Source: Bacteroidales bacterium
GTDB lineage: Bacteria > Bacteroidota > Bacteroidia > Bacteroidales > GCA-2748055
Direction of reading: 5' to 3'
NCBI GenBank assembly: GCA_029210725.1
Contig: JARGFM010000011.1
Span: 62,996 to 126,995 of the forward strand
Length of the DNA: 64,000 bases
Positions 16,368 through 25,751 of this stretch are shown here, piece after piece. Numbering within the stretch: position 1 is the first letter of the stretch; every line of letters starts with the position of its first letter. Made by a program: the position numbers and the translations under genes. The notes below the pieces were generated by a model. The model ran no database searches, was not told the origin of the DNA, and saw only the letters and a program-made list of their open reading frames with translations.

Positions 16368-17756
16368 CTAATTAATCAGTTTATGAATGGTTTGCATGGC
16401 GTCGCCGGCAATACGTTCTGCCTCTTCACTGCTCGAAGCTTCGGCATACAACCTTATAATTGGTTCTGTATTTGATTTTCTCAGATGCACCCATCCTTCT
16501 GGCATATCCACCTTGACCCCGTCCACGGTATTGACATCATAGGCTGCATGCGCTTTCTCAAAGGCTGCCAGCAGGAGATCCGCATCCGCTCCGTCGGGCA
16601 GGCTGATCTTATTTTTTGATATATGATAATCGGGATAACACATTCGCAATACACTGCAGTCCATACCGCTTTCCGCCAGATGGGTCAGGAACAGGGCGAT
16701 CCCCACCAGGGCATCCCTGCCGTAATGCAAAGCAGGGTAAATAATTCCGCCATTCCCCTCACCACCAATGACACAATCATGCTCTTTCATGGCAGTCACC
16801 ACATTCACTTCTCCCACCGCAGCAGGGAAGTAGGATTGTCCGTGCCCCTCGGTCACATCCCGGAGGGCCCGGGTGGAAGACAGATTGGAAGCTGTATTGC
16901 CCGGGGTCCTTGAGAGTATATAATCGGCTATGGCCACCAGGGTGTACTCTTCGCCAAACATCGACCCGTCTTCGCAAACAATGGCCAGACGGTCCACATC
17001 GGGATCTACGACAAAGCCCACATCGGCCTTTTCCCGTACCACCAGTTCCGATATCTCTGTGAGGTTTTCGGGAAGTGGCTCCGGGTTATGGGGAAAGTCA
17101 CCGCTGGGATCGCAATAGAGTTCTATCACCTCCTGCACCCCCAGCGCATGGAGCAATGCTGGTAAAATGATGCCTCCAACCGAATTAACACAATCTATAG
17201 CCACGCGAAATTTCTTTTTTGCAATTTTCTCTGCTTTGACCAGGTCCAGCTTCAGTACCTGATCGATGTGTTTGACGTCCATTCCTTCCAGAGGTTTAAT
17301 AAGCCCCAGATTTTTAACATCTGTATAGCTGTAATTGTTGGTCCTGACCATCTCCAGGATCGCTTCTCCATCTGCCGCTGAGAGGAACTCCCCCCTACTG
17401 TTGAGCAATTTCAAGGCGTTCCATTGAGCCGGGTTATGGCTGGCTGTCAGTATAATACCTCCATCAGCGCCTGTCCCGGTCACCGCCAGCTCGACCGTGG
17501 GGGTAGTGGCCAGTCCCATCAGGTATACATCCACACCCATGGCCGACAGGGTGGCCGACACCAGCTGCTCCACCATGGGGCCTGAAATGCGTGCATCGCG
17601 TCCAAGGGCCACAGAAGGCCTTTTTTTTCCTGACCCGGCGATGAGCCAGGAGGCGTAAGCAGATGCAAATTGAACGGTATCGATGGGGGTTAAGCCTTCC
17701 GAAGGTTGCCCTCCGATGGTTCCGCGAATGCCTGAAATTGAGATCACTAAACTCAT
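16368..17756 (-). CDS. glmM: Phosphoglucosamine mutase (phosphohexomutase family)
   Basis: A 462-residue alpha-D-phosphohexomutase. The phosphoserine loop is TASHNPAQWNALK (about residues 103-115), the metal loop DPDVDRLAI (about residue 250), the sugar-binding loop GGEGNGGIIYP, and the phosphate-binding end RKSNTEPIIRLYAEA. The N-terminus SISGIRGTIGG is the usual GlmM opening in Bacteroidota. It converts GlcN-6-P to GlcN-1-P for UDP-GlcNAc synthesis, and the GlmU-like enzyme for the next steps lies nearby. A TAACTTTG box lies 26 bp upstream. A phosphomannomutase role cannot be excluded by eye. Confidence 0.88.
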   Translation of the reverse strand: MSLVISISGIRGTIGGQPSEGLTPIDTVQFASAYASWLIAGSGKKRPSVALGRDARISGPMVEQLVSATLSAMGVDVYLMGLATTPTVELAVTGTGADGGIILTASHNPAQWNALKLLNSRGEFLSAADGEAILEMVRTNNYSYTDVKNLGLIKPLEGMDVKHIDQVLKLDLVKAEKIAKKKFRVAIDCVNSVGGIILPALLHALGVQEVIELYCDPSGDFPHNPEPLPENLTEISELVVREKADVGFVVDPDVDRLAIVCEDGSMFGEEYTLVAIADYILSRTPGNTASNLSSTRALRDVTEGHGQSYFPAAVGEVNVVTAMKEHDCVIGGEGNGGIIYPALHYGRDALVGIALFLTHLAESGMDCSVLRMCYPDYHISKNKISLPDGADADLLLAAFEKAHAAYDVNTVDGVKVDMPEGWVHLRKSNTEPIIRLYAEASSSEEAERIAGDAMQTIHKLIN

Positions 17757-17781
17757 TTTTGTCTGATTTTAAAAACGGTAT

Positions 17782-17789
17782 CAAAGTTA
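17782..17789 (-). promoter_or_regulatory. -7 promoter box for glmM
   Basis: TAACTTTG on the minus strand matches TAnnTTTG and ends 25 bp before the glmM ATG. A TTG at the -33 position is not seen. The gap 17757-17864 holds this box and the divergent box at 17825-17832 and nothing else that I can recognise. Confidence 0.5.
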
Positions 17790-17824
17790 AGACTAATATT
17801 CCAGGAATGTAATTTAATAAGCTG

Positions 17825-17832
17825 TATCTTTG
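17825..17832 (+). promoter_or_regulatory. -7 promoter box for the pseudouridine synthase / era / der operon
   Basis: TATCTTTG matches the TAnnTTTG consensus exactly and lies 32 bp before the TTG start at 17865. No TTG occurs 19-20 bp upstream. It is divergent from the glmM box in the same 108-bp gap. Confidence 0.5.
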
Positions 17833-17864
17833 TAGCCTTTAACTTCATATTAATATTCAGGCCA

Positions 17865-18731
17865 TTGAGTAGAGCAGAAGCGCCAAAAAAGGGGGGGGGC
17901 CGTGTTGGGAAAAGACCCATGCTGACCGGAGAAAGTGGTTCCCGGCCTCTGAGGCAGAACCGCAAAGAATCTGTTGCCAAAAAACAGAGCCGGCCCGCCG
18001 CTGAAAAATCCGGCGAACTGGTGCGCCTCAATAAGTATATTGCCTCCGCCGGTATCTGCTCCCGCAGGGAGGCTGACCAGCTGATCTCGGCCGGTCTGAT
18101 TACCGTCAACGGAAAAGCGGTTACCGAACTGGGAAGCAAGGTTATGCCGGGAGATGAGGTCCGGTACAATGGCGAACGTATTCGCACCGAGCGCAAAGTA
18201 TACCTGCTGCTGAACAAACCAAAGGACTATGTGACCACCACCGATGATCCCAGGGAGCGGAAAACGGTGATGTTGCTGATCCGGGATGCCTGCCCGGAGC
18301 GGATCTACCCGGTGGGACGGCTCGACCGGAATACGACCGGGGTTTTGCTGTTTACCAATGACGGGGACCTGGCCAAAAAAATGACCCATCCTTCCAGCAA
18401 CAAGAAAAAGATTTACCATGTGTTCCTGGACAAGAATCTCCCGGGAAGCGACCTGAATAAACTGGCCGGGGGCATTACCCTGGAGGATGGATTTATCCAG
18501 CCCGATGCCATCAGCTATGTGAGTGGTGAAAGCAAGCGGGAGGTTGGACTGGAGATCCATTCCGGCAGAAACCGCATTGTGCGGAGAATGTTTGAATCTC
18601 TGGGTTACAGGGTGGATAAGCTGGACCGGGTTTATTTTGGGGGACTCACCAAGAAGAACCTGCCCAGGGGGAAGTGGAGGTTCCTTACGGAGAAAGAGGT
18701 TAGCCGGTTAAAAATGAATGCTTACGAGTAG
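17865..18731 (+). CDS. RsuA/RluB/RluE-family pseudouridine synthase
   Basis: Up to 288 residues from a TTG start. An ATG at 17919 would remove 18 residues of a basic, low-complexity leader. After the leader comes an S4 RNA-binding domain (RLNKYIASAGICSRREADQLI, about residues 54-95). The catalytic domain follows, with the active-site aspartate in YPVGRLDRNTTGVLLFTNDG (about residue 150) and the family end motif GRNRIVRRMFESLGYRVDKL. It isomerises a uridine in 23S or 16S rRNA; which site is not clear. An A6-G9 homopolymer lies inside the leader at 17885-17899 (see findings). The stop codon is 1 bp ahead of the era start. Confidence 0.88.
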   Translation: MSRAEAPKKGGGRVGKRPMLTGESGSRPLRQNRKESVAKKQSRPAAEKSGELVRLNKYIASAGICSRREADQLISAGLITVNGKAVTELGSKVMPGDEVRYNGERIRTERKVYLLLNKPKDYVTTTDDPRERKTVMLLIRDACPERIYPVGRLDRNTTGVLLFTNDGDLAKKMTHPSSNKKKIYHVFLDKNLPGSDLNKLAGGITLEDGFIQPDAISYVSGESKREVGLEIHSGRNRIVRRMFESLGYRVDKLDRVYFGGLTKKNLPRGKWRFLTEKEVSRLKMNAYE

Positions 18732-18732
18732 G

Positions 18733-19611
18733 ATGAAGCACAAAGCGGGATATGTCAATATTATCGGTAAGCCCAACGTGGGCAAATCGACCCTGATGAA
18801 TGCCATGGTGGGGGAAAAACTCTCTATTATCACCTCCAAGGCGCAGACCACCAGGCACAGGATCCTTGGAATCCTGAATACAGCTGATTACCAGGTGATT
18901 TTTTCGGACACCCCCGGAATTCTCGAACCCGGTTACAAGTTACAGGAAAACATGTTAAAAGCTGCCCGTTCGGCCCTGGTGGATGCCGATGTACTGATCT
19001 ACCTGTCCGAGATCGGGGAAAAACCGGATCCGGAAGATGCCTTCCTGCAAAAGGTGGCCAGGGCGAAGGTGCCGGTTTTGCTGGTGATCAATAAGATAGA
19101 TCTGAGCAACCAGGAAAAGGTAAGAACAAGCATGGAGCTCTGGGAAAAGATTCTTCCCAAAGCGGAGAAGATCCCCATCTCGGCCCTGGAAAAGTTTAAT
19201 GTGGATTCGGTTTTCAGGAGAATCCTGGAGCTCCTGCCCGAATCGCCCCCCTATTATCCCAAGGATGCACTGACCGATAAATCGGAAAGGTTCTTTGCGG
19301 GAGAGATGATCCGGGAGAAGATCCTGCTCTATTACAAACAGGAGATCCCTTATGCGGTGGAGGTGGAGGTGGAATCGTTTAAAGAGGAGGACAGACTGAT
19401 CCGGATAAGCGCCCTGATTTATGTGGAGCGCGACAGTCAGAAAGGGATCCTGATCGGGAACAGGGGACTGGCCTTAAAAAAGGTGGGAAAGGAATCCAGA
19501 CTGGATATGGAAAGCTTTTTTCAGAAGAAAGTATTTCTTGAACTTCGCGTAAAGGTGAAAAAAGACTGGCGCAACAACGAACGCTTTATTAAGAATTTTG
19601 GTTATCGTTAA
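18733..19611 (+). CDS. era: GTPase Era
   Basis: About 292 residues from the ATG at 18733; an ATG 15 bp upstream lies inside the previous gene. The G1 loop is GKPNVGKST, the G2/G3 region has TTRHRILG and DTPGI, and G4 is NKID. A C-terminal KH RNA-binding domain carries GNRG in IGNRGLALKKVGKESRLDME. Era binds the 3' end of 16S rRNA and assists small-subunit maturation. It sits between a pseudouridine synthase and der, with 1-12 bp gaps, so this is a ribosome-maturation operon. Length and motif order are normal. Confidence 0.96.
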   Translation: MKHKAGYVNIIGKPNVGKSTLMNAMVGEKLSIITSKAQTTRHRILGILNTADYQVIFSDTPGILEPGYKLQENMLKAARSALVDADVLIYLSEIGEKPDPEDAFLQKVARAKVPVLLVINKIDLSNQEKVRTSMELWEKILPKAEKIPISALEKFNVDSVFRRILELLPESPPYYPKDALTDKSERFFAGEMIREKILLYYKQEIPYAVEVEVESFKEEDRLIRISALIYVERDSQKGILIGNRGLALKKVGKESRLDMESFFQKKVFLELRVKVKKDWRNNERFIKNFGYR

Positions 19612-19623
19612 GGGATCTGGAGT

Positions 19624-20931
19624 ATGGGAAATATTGTAGCCATCGTTGGAAGACCCAATGTGGGAAAATCCACTTTCTTTAACCGCCTGACCGAAACCCG
19701 CCAGGCCATCGTCGATGAAGTCAGTGGTGTTACACGCGACCGGCACTATGGGAAGGTGATCTGGAACGGGCATGAATTCAGTATCATCGATACCGGCGGA
19801 TATGTCACCAACTCGGATGATGTTTTTGAGGAGGAGATACGAAAGCAGGTTCTGCTTGCCATTGAAGAAGCCGATGTGGTGCTCTTTCTGGTAGACGTTG
19901 TTTCAGGGATTACCGACCTGGACCAGACCATTGCCGGCATGCTGCGGAAGATCCAGAAACCGGTATTGCTTGTGGTAAACAAAGTGGATAATTCCAACAG
20001 GCTCTATGATGCCAGTGTTTTCTACGGACTCGGACTGGGCGAGTACTCGGCTCTCTCCTCCATCAACGGGAGTGGTACCGGTGATATGCTGGACCGGCTT
20101 ACCTCCATGTTCGCAAAAAAGGTGGAAGAGGAAGAGGAGGAAGAGATCCCCAGAATTGCGGTGGTTGGCCGTCCCAATGTGGGGAAATCCTCCCTGGTGA
20201 ATGCCCTGATCGGAGAGGAGAGAAATATAGTAACCCCCATCTCGGGTACCACCCGCGATTCCATTCATACCCGCTATACCAAGTTCAATCATGATTTCTA
20301 CCTGGTGGATACAGCCGGACTCCGGAAAAAGGGGAAGGTGAAGGAAGACCTGGAGTTCTATTCGGTCATGAGATCGGTCCGGGCCATCGAATATGCCGAT
20401 ATCTGCATGCTGCTCATCGATGCCACCCAGGGGATTGAGTCGCAGGATGTAAACATCTTTCATCTTATAGAACGTAACCGGAAGGGGGTGGTGGTGCTGG
20501 TCAATAAATGGGACCTGGTGGACAAGGAGACCCGGACCATGAAAAAATTCGAAGAGGCTGTTAAAAAAAGGCTCGAGCCTTTTGTGGATGTACCCGTGCT
20601 GTTTGTTTCCGCGCTCACCAAACAAAGGATCCATAAAGCCCTGGACCTGGCCATAGAGGTCTATAAGAACCGGCAGGTCCGGATTCCCACATCGAAGCTG
20701 AATGAGGTGATGCAGAAGGCCATTGCGGAGTATCATCCTCCCTCGGTGAAGGGCAAGCACGTTAAGGTTAAGTATGTGACACAGCTTCCCACGCATGCCC
20801 CTGCATTTGCATTTTACTGTAATCTGCCCCAGTACATCCGTGAACCCTATAAACGTTACCTGGAAAACCAGATCCGGAAACACTTCAAATTCACCGGAGT
20901 CCCCATCCGGATTTTCATGCGAAAAAAATAG
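19624..20931 (+). CDS. der: GTPase Der (EngA)
   Basis: A 435-residue tandem GTPase. The first G domain opens with [14 protein letters not shown] and DTGGY. The second, from about residue 176, repeats [18 protein letters not shown] with DTAGLRKKG and NKWDLV. A C-terminal KH-like domain (about residues 355-435) ends in [13 protein letters not shown]. Der acts in 50S subunit assembly. The linker between the domains contains an acidic run ([11 protein letters not shown]). It follows era after 12 bp and is the last conserved member of the operon. A long minus-strand open frame across it is a shadow. Confidence 0.96.
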   Translation: MGNIVAIVGRPNVGKSTFFNRLTETRQAIVDEVSGVTRDRHYGKVIWNGHEFSIIDTGGYVTNSDDVFEEEIRKQVLLAIEEADVVLFLVDVVSGITDLDQTIAGMLRKIQKPVLLVVNKVDNSNRLYDASVFYGLGLGEYSALSSINGSGTGDMLDRLTSMFAKKVEEEEEEEIPRIAVVGRPNVGKSSLVNALIGEERNIVTPISGTTRDSIHTRYTKFNHDFYLVDTAGLRKKGKVKEDLEFYSVMRSVRAIEYADICMLLIDATQGIESQDVNIFHLIERNRKGVVVLVNKWDLVDKETRTMKKFEEAVKKRLEPFVDVPVLFVSALTKQRIHKALDLAIEVYKNRQVRIPTSKLNEVMQKAIAEYHPPSVKGKHVKVKYVTQLPTHAPAFAFYCNLPQYIREPYKRYLENQIRKHFKFTGVPIRIFMRKK

Positions 20932-20958
20932 GCAGGATTTTTGTAGTATTGTATACAA

Positions 20959-21474
20959 ATGAGAACGCTCCGGTTTATTCTTTTCAGTGCCCTGCTTCTG
21001 GTGCTCTCCTGCAATGAGATTGACCCGGTATATCCCGACGAACCGGTGGTAGACTACCAGGGCTTTGGTCTTTTTATTTCGGTGGACGCACTGGGCAACA
21101 GGACCCTCGTGGGTCAGCTCACCTTTGAATTTACCGATGGCGATGGAAATCTGGGGCTGGCTCCCCTGACAGACACCACGGATCTGAATCTGCCCGATAC
21201 GGTCAAATACAATTTTTTCCTTCAACTCTATGACCTGCAGGGCTATGATTATGTGCAGATTCCTGATGACGATGGCGGCCTTCTCAAATACAGGATCCCA
21301 TACCTGGACAAGCAACCATTAAGCGGAACCATGGACCTGGAGATTGCCTACCCTGTCATCAAATACGATACCATCTACTACACCTTCTGGATATTCGACA
21401 GGGACTTCAACCGCAGCAACACCGACACCACCGATGTGATCGTACTAAGCGGGATTGAGCTGGAGGAGTATTGA
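20959..21474 (+). CDS. Small predicted lipoprotein, function unknown
   Basis: A 171-residue protein with a lipoprotein signal (LRFILFSALLLVLSCNEID; Cys18 in a clear LVLSC lipobox). The rest is acidic and beta-rich with two Asp/Gly-rich turns (FEFTDGDGNLGLAP, QIPDDDGGLLKY). The mature protein starts without an arginine or lysine. Similar short lipoproteins with a FTDGDGNLG segment occur in Bacteroidota, but I know of no assigned role. It lies 27 bp after der on the same strand and ends directly against the convergent sensor gene at 21475. It could be the last gene of the der operon or an independent unit. Confidence 0.75.
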   Translation: MRTLRFILFSALLLVLSCNEIDPVYPDEPVVDYQGFGLFISVDALGNRTLVGQLTFEFTDGDGNLGLAPLTDTTDLNLPDTVKYNFFLQLYDLQGYDYVQIPDDDGGLLKYRIPYLDKQPLSGTMDLEIAYPVIKYDTIYYTFWIFDRDFNRSNTDTTDVIVLSGIELEEY

Positions 21475-24400
21475 TCAGATCCGGATTCCCATAAACAATA
21501 CATCATCGACCTGTTCCAGGTCCTCTTTCCAGAGGAAGAAGTTGCTCTTGATATAGTTGTATTGTTCATCCATGGGCTTATCATGTATATCCCGGAGCAG
21601 GTTCTTGAGTCTGACCATTTTAAATTTCCGGCCAAGCGGTCCCCCAAACTGATCGGGATAGCCATCGGAGAACATGTAAATGATATCCCCTTTGTTCAGC
21701 ATAAACTCCTGATCGATAAAATCCTTCTCTACCCTGTCCTCATCCAGTTGTCCCCCGATGGAACTCCGGCTTCCCTTCACATAGATCTGCTCACCGCCTG
21801 AATATATAATGACCGGGCGCATGGCAGAGCTCACCGTGAACTTGTTGGTTCTCATGTCCACCTCGGCCACAATAATATCCATTCCATCGTTGGAACCACT
21901 GGTCTCCACATTCTGGTTCAGGGCCTCCCTCACCTCATTATCGAGGGTGGTGAGCACCTGGGAAGGTTTTGTAATACCGCTTCTCAGGCAAATATCCTTG
22001 ATCAGAGTGGTCCCGATCATGGACATGAATGCCCCCGGGACCCCATGGCCTGTTGAGTCGGCACAAACCACCATAAACCGGTTTTCATCGACCTTTTCAT
22101 ACCAGTAGAAGTCGCCCGATACAATATCCCGCGGCTGATAAAACACAAAACTACCCGTAAAGGCATCATGCAGCTTCTTAATGGGGGGCAGGATGCTGGC
22201 CTGTATTCGCTGGGCATAATTGAGCGAGTCGGTGATATCCCTGTTTTTCACCTCAATCTCCTCTTTCTGCTGAACCACCTCACGGGTGCGCTCGTCCAGC
22301 TGACGCTGAAGATACTCCTGTATCGCCTTCTGGTTTCGCTCCCTGATCTTAAATACTGCGAAAATTACGGTAAGCACCAGCATGACCAGTGCGAAGATAA
22401 ACCACCAGGCCTTCCAGACAGGTATCCTTACGGAAAGATCAAAGGTCAATGGCTCCGGGGAGCAGTTGCCATTGCCATCACAGGCTTTTAACATAAAGGT
22501 GTAGTTTCCGTCCTCCACCCGCCCGTAATAGGCAAAGGAAAGGTTGGAAGCCCGCGACCATTCCTCATCAAAATTATCCAGTTTATACTGGTAACTTACC
22601 TGCTCCGGGTTAATGAGATTGATCCCCACAAATTCGATACGAATCCTGTATTTGCCATATTTGAGCCTGATGGCCTCATCAGGACTATAGGGATCCCCGT
22701 TAATTTCAATGGACTTAATACTTAAGCGGGGAGCAGCGGTGTCCTCCCGGGCCTGGTAGGCATCATATTCAATAACCCCCCCCGTGGACCCAAACAGCAT
22801 CTTTCCATCGGAACTTATTGCTACTGCGTTCTGGTTGACATCAGACTTAAACCCCGACTCTCTGCCAAAACTCCGTACCGTCTTCCGGCCGGGATGGATG
22901 GCACTCAGTCCCATCCGGTGTCCTGCCCAGATTTTTCCCCTTGGATCGGCTGTAAGGGCATAGGTATTATTGGATTTGAGTCCCCTGTCGGCAGAATAAT
23001 ACTCCTGGGATTCCCTGTTCAGATCAAACTTAAATACCCCATCGCCTGCGGTACCCGCCCAAATCACACCATCCTCACCCTCGGCCAGTGTCACATACTC
23101 CACGTTCGGCCGGTCTGCTACCGGGATATGCCGTTCTGAACTGATGCTGTATAAACCGCTGGACCGGGTGGCAATCCACACTTCCCCGTTCCGGCCCACC
23201 AGCAGGTCATTAATCAGATTATGTGGCAGACCGTTGGCTGTCGTGCGGAAGGAATATTTCCCTGTAAGCGGGTTCAGGATACAGACCCCGCTGTTGGTGG
23301 CCAGATAAAGAACCGTATCATTTCCGTCAATGGCACGGATGCTGTTCTCCAGGGAGTTCCTGGACTGCAGGAGGGGAATAATCCCGGATGTTCCGGCTCT
23401 TTTCCAGTACAATCCCGTATTCCGGGTCCCGATATAGAGATTATGTTGTTTATCGGTATAAAGGGCTGTAATGTAATCATCGGGGAGGCCATTGCTTCTC
23501 CCCAGGTAAGAATATGCTCCGCCCGCATCCCCGCTGAGACTTCCCCTGACCGAGGCGATCCTGCCTTCTCCCCCGAACCACCTGAGCTCACCGTCTGCAA
23601 ACACCGCCGTCACATCGGAATAGCCCTCCTCCTTCCAGATACTGTAAAAGGTGAAAGCCTGGTCCCTCAAAACGGTAAGGCCGTTCCCTGGTGTAGAGAA
23701 CCACTGATTCCCCTCCTCATCCACAAAAATATGGTTGATATAAGCACTTGTCAGCCCATTTTTCTGAGAGAACAGGAGAGAGTTCCCCAGGTTTCCGTTC
23801 TCATCCAGGTCGAACCTGTAGATTCCTTCGCTAAGACTGTTGATCCAGACTCTTCTGTCTCCATCGAAAACAATGGAAGCAATACTGGCATATTCTATTC
23901 CCTGACCCTGACCGATTTTTTCAACCCGGTATCCTGCCGGATCAAATCCCTCCCCGGTGATCCTGAATAATCCTTCATCCTCGGTTCCCGCCCAGTATTC
24001 GTTCTGATTCAGGGCACCTACCAGTTCCTGTACGCCCAGGTACTGAAGCCCGGGCAGTACCCCGGTATGGATGTAGATCTTCAGATCCTCATCGTACCTG
24101 TACAGACTCACTCCGTCCTGGGTGGCGACCAGCAGGGTGCCATCGGAGCTCTCCTGCATATCGTAAAGGAATTTGCCGGAAAAGGGATCCTCGGGATTTT
24201 CCGGATCCCGTTCATAAATAATCTTCAGATCCCTGTCAAGGACCAGTAGTCCGCTTTGCTGACAGAGTACCAGGATATTTCCGGACTTACTCTCCCTGAT
24301 CGCGGTTATTTTGGAACGATGGTGATCACTGGGGGCGATGAGCCGGAAAGCCCCATCCCGGTAGACGGACAACAGGCCATTCTCATGTCCGAACCAGAGG

Positions 24401-24666
24401 CGCCCCCGGGAATCAAGCAAACTGGAATGTGCAATGCTGGTAGTTATGGAATCCCCCTTGAAATCATTTTCAAATTCGTTCCCGTCGAACCTGCACAATC
24501 CTGCCCCGGTGCCTATCCATAAGAAGCCCTGCGGATCCTGGTTAAGGGTATAGGTAAATTTGTCGAACAGGCCTTCATCCAGTCCGTAATTGGAGAACTG
24601 ATAGGTCTGGGCAAGCCCGTACAGGGGAAGCAGGAAGATAAGAACGAAAACAGAGCGTCTTTTCAC
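21475..24666 (-). CDS. Beta-propeller sensor with SpoIIE-type PP2C phosphatase output
   Basis: A 1063-residue membrane sensor starting with GTG. A signal peptide (VFVLIFLLPLYGLAQ) is followed by two-component regulator propeller repeats across about residues 25-640 (repeats such as GFLWIGTGAGLCRFDG and GEVWIATRSSGLYS). Then come a Y_Y_Y-type Ig domain (about 660-755), one transmembrane helix (WWFIFALVMLVLTVIFAVF, about 765) and a coiled coil (EYLQRQLDERTREVVQQKEE). The C-terminal PP2C/SpoIIE domain shows DFYWYEKVDENRFMVVCADS, TGHGVPGAFMSMIGT and IIYMFSDGYPDQFGG. It probably dephosphorylates an anti-anti-sigma or similar protein in response to an extracellular ligand. No histidine kinase part and no STAS partner are encoded beside it. 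Confidence 0.9.
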   Translation of the reverse strand: MKRRSVFVLIFLLPLYGLAQTYQFSNYGLDEGLFDKFTYTLNQDPQGFLWIGTGAGLCRFDGNEFENDFKGDSITTSIAHSSLLDSRGRLWFGHENGLLSVYRDGAFRLIAPSDHHRSKITAIRESKSGNILVLCQQSGLLVLDRDLKIIYERDPENPEDPFSGKFLYDMQESSDGTLLVATQDGVSLYRYDEDLKIYIHTGVLPGLQYLGVQELVGALNQNEYWAGTEDEGLFRITGEGFDPAGYRVEKIGQGQGIEYASIASIVFDGDRRVWINSLSEGIYRFDLDENGNLGNSLLFSQKNGLTSAYINHIFVDEEGNQWFSTPGNGLTVLRDQAFTFYSIWKEEGYSDVTAVFADGELRWFGGEGRIASVRGSLSGDAGGAYSYLGRSNGLPDDYITALYTDKQHNLYIGTRNTGLYWKRAGTSGIIPLLQSRNSLENSIRAIDGNDTVLYLATNSGVCILNPLTGKYSFRTTANGLPHNLINDLLVGRNGEVWIATRSSGLYSISSERHIPVADRPNVEYVTLAEGEDGVIWAGTAGDGVFKFDLNRESQEYYSADRGLKSNNTYALTADPRGKIWAGHRMGLSAIHPGRKTVRSFGRESGFKSDVNQNAVAISSDGKMLFGSTGGVIEYDAYQAREDTAAPRLSIKSIEINGDPYSPDEAIRLKYGKYRIRIEFVGINLINPEQVSYQYKLDNFDEEWSRASNLSFAYYGRVEDGNYTFMLKACDGNGNCSPEPLTFDLSVRIPVWKAWWFIFALVMLVLTVIFAVFKIRERNQKAIQEYLQRQLDERTREVVQQKEEIEVKNRDITDSLNYAQRIQASILPPIKKLHDAFTGSFVFYQPRDIVSGDFYWYEKVDENRFMVVCADSTGHGVPGAFMSMIGTTLIKDICLRSGITKPSQVLTTLDNEVREALNQNVETSGSNDGMDIIVAEVDMRTNKFTVSSAMRPVIIYSGGEQIYVKGSRSSIGGQLDEDRVEKDFIDQEFMLNKGDIIYMFSDGYPDQFGGPLGRKFKMVRLKNLLRDIHDKPMDEQYNYIKSNFFLWKEDLEQVDDVLFMGIRI

Positions 24667-24686
24667 AGGAAATATTTTAGTTCATA

Positions 24687-25649
24687 TTAGTCAATAGGAA
24701 CAAACTCCACCTCTCCCCTGTATTTGGGAACTCCTCCCAGTGGAATGGAATAGAACCGCATGGCTTCCCCGTACTGGTTCCTCACATTGACCACCACATT
24801 GTTATTCCTGACCAGTGACGGGGATTTAACAAACCTGAAATCCATGGAGTGTTCAATCTCTTCCTCCTGGATCCTCAGTTCATCATGAGACCAGTGATCC
24901 TCCCCGGAAATCTTTACCTCGCGCCCCTGCCTGGCCACGGAGATCACCACAATACTGCCATCAAAATCCCAGTCAAAATTAGAGATCCGGACCGACGTGG
25001 TTCCTGCATCCACATAAGGATAGATATGGGCCACTTCATCCACCACATTGTGCATTCTGAAGGAGTATTCATAGGCAAAGGCATTCGCATTTTCAATGCT
25101 CCGGTTTTCGGTGGCACTGGTACTCAGGTAGTACCGGTACATATTCCCGTCATCGCCCGACACCCCTTCGCAGATCACCTTGAAAATGTAACTTTTAAAC
25201 TCCTCCACAAACTCCCCCTGAGCCGGATTAAAAGGCCCGAAGCTAAACCAGTTGTTGTCATAGCGGGGGTTGGCGGTGAAGGCCCTGGTAGCCAGAAGTG
25301 TGCCGCTTTTATAATTTCCGACGGGACTGGTCTCTTTGGCAGCCGGATTGGACCAGTTGCCCTCACCTCCGAAAACCTCGAACACACAGCGGGTATCAAA
25401 TACTCCTGCAATCTCATCAATCTCTCCGCCTGTATCGGGATCAAAGACCCGGATAAAAAAAGGCTGATCGTAATCTTCCGGGATCTGGAAAAAAAATGTC
25501 TGGGAAAAATCATCATCGCCCCAATCGGTATCCGCCGACTTTCCGAAAGTCATCAGGTAAAGGATGTTCTCCTCCACGTTGGGGACCGGCTGAGAATAAC
25601 CCATCGCACACATTACCAATAATATAAAAGCGCTTATTATTCTGCTCAT
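24687..25649 (-). CDS. Secreted protein of unknown function
   Basis: About 320 residues from the ATG at 25649; a TTG nine bases upstream is also in frame. It has a clean signal peptide (RIISAFILLVMCAMGYSQ), then a soluble, acidic, aromatic-rich mature part with no membrane helix and no T9SS tail. Noted segments are FFFQIPEDYDQPFFIRVFDP (about residue 50), which looks like the start of a beta-sandwich, and SFRMHNVVDEVAHIYPYVDAG. I do not recognise the family. The start of the propeller-SpoIIE sensor lies 20 bp downstream on the same strand, so the two are likely co-transcribed. It may be a partner, ligand-binding or modulating protein for that sensor; this is inference. Confidence 0.7.
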   Translation of the reverse strand: MSRIISAFILLVMCAMGYSQPVPNVEENILYLMTFGKSADTDWGDDDFSQTFFFQIPEDYDQPFFIRVFDPDTGGEIDEIAGVFDTRCVFEVFGGEGNWSNPAAKETSPVGNYKSGTLLATRAFTANPRYDNNWFSFGPFNPAQGEFVEEFKSYIFKVICEGVSGDDGNMYRYYLSTSATENRSIENANAFAYEYSFRMHNVVDEVAHIYPYVDAGTTSVRISNFDWDFDGSIVVISVARQGREVKISGEDHWSHDELRIQEEEIEHSMDFRFVKSPSLVRNNNVVVNVRNQYGEAMRFYSIPLGGVPKYRGEVEFVPID

Positions 25650-25751
25650 TTTCCTCAAATTTCAATATTTCCTAAAAATATGCAAAATCCATGCAACTTT
25701 GACCAAGAGTTATTAAACATGCATGTATGCGTGAACGAAAAAAAGAGGGGA

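Noticed and set aside
19903..21315. A 470-codon open frame on the minus strand across der
   Set aside because: der is an intact essential GTPase in the opposite strand with full motif order; the minus frame is a codon-usage shadow with no recognisable domain.
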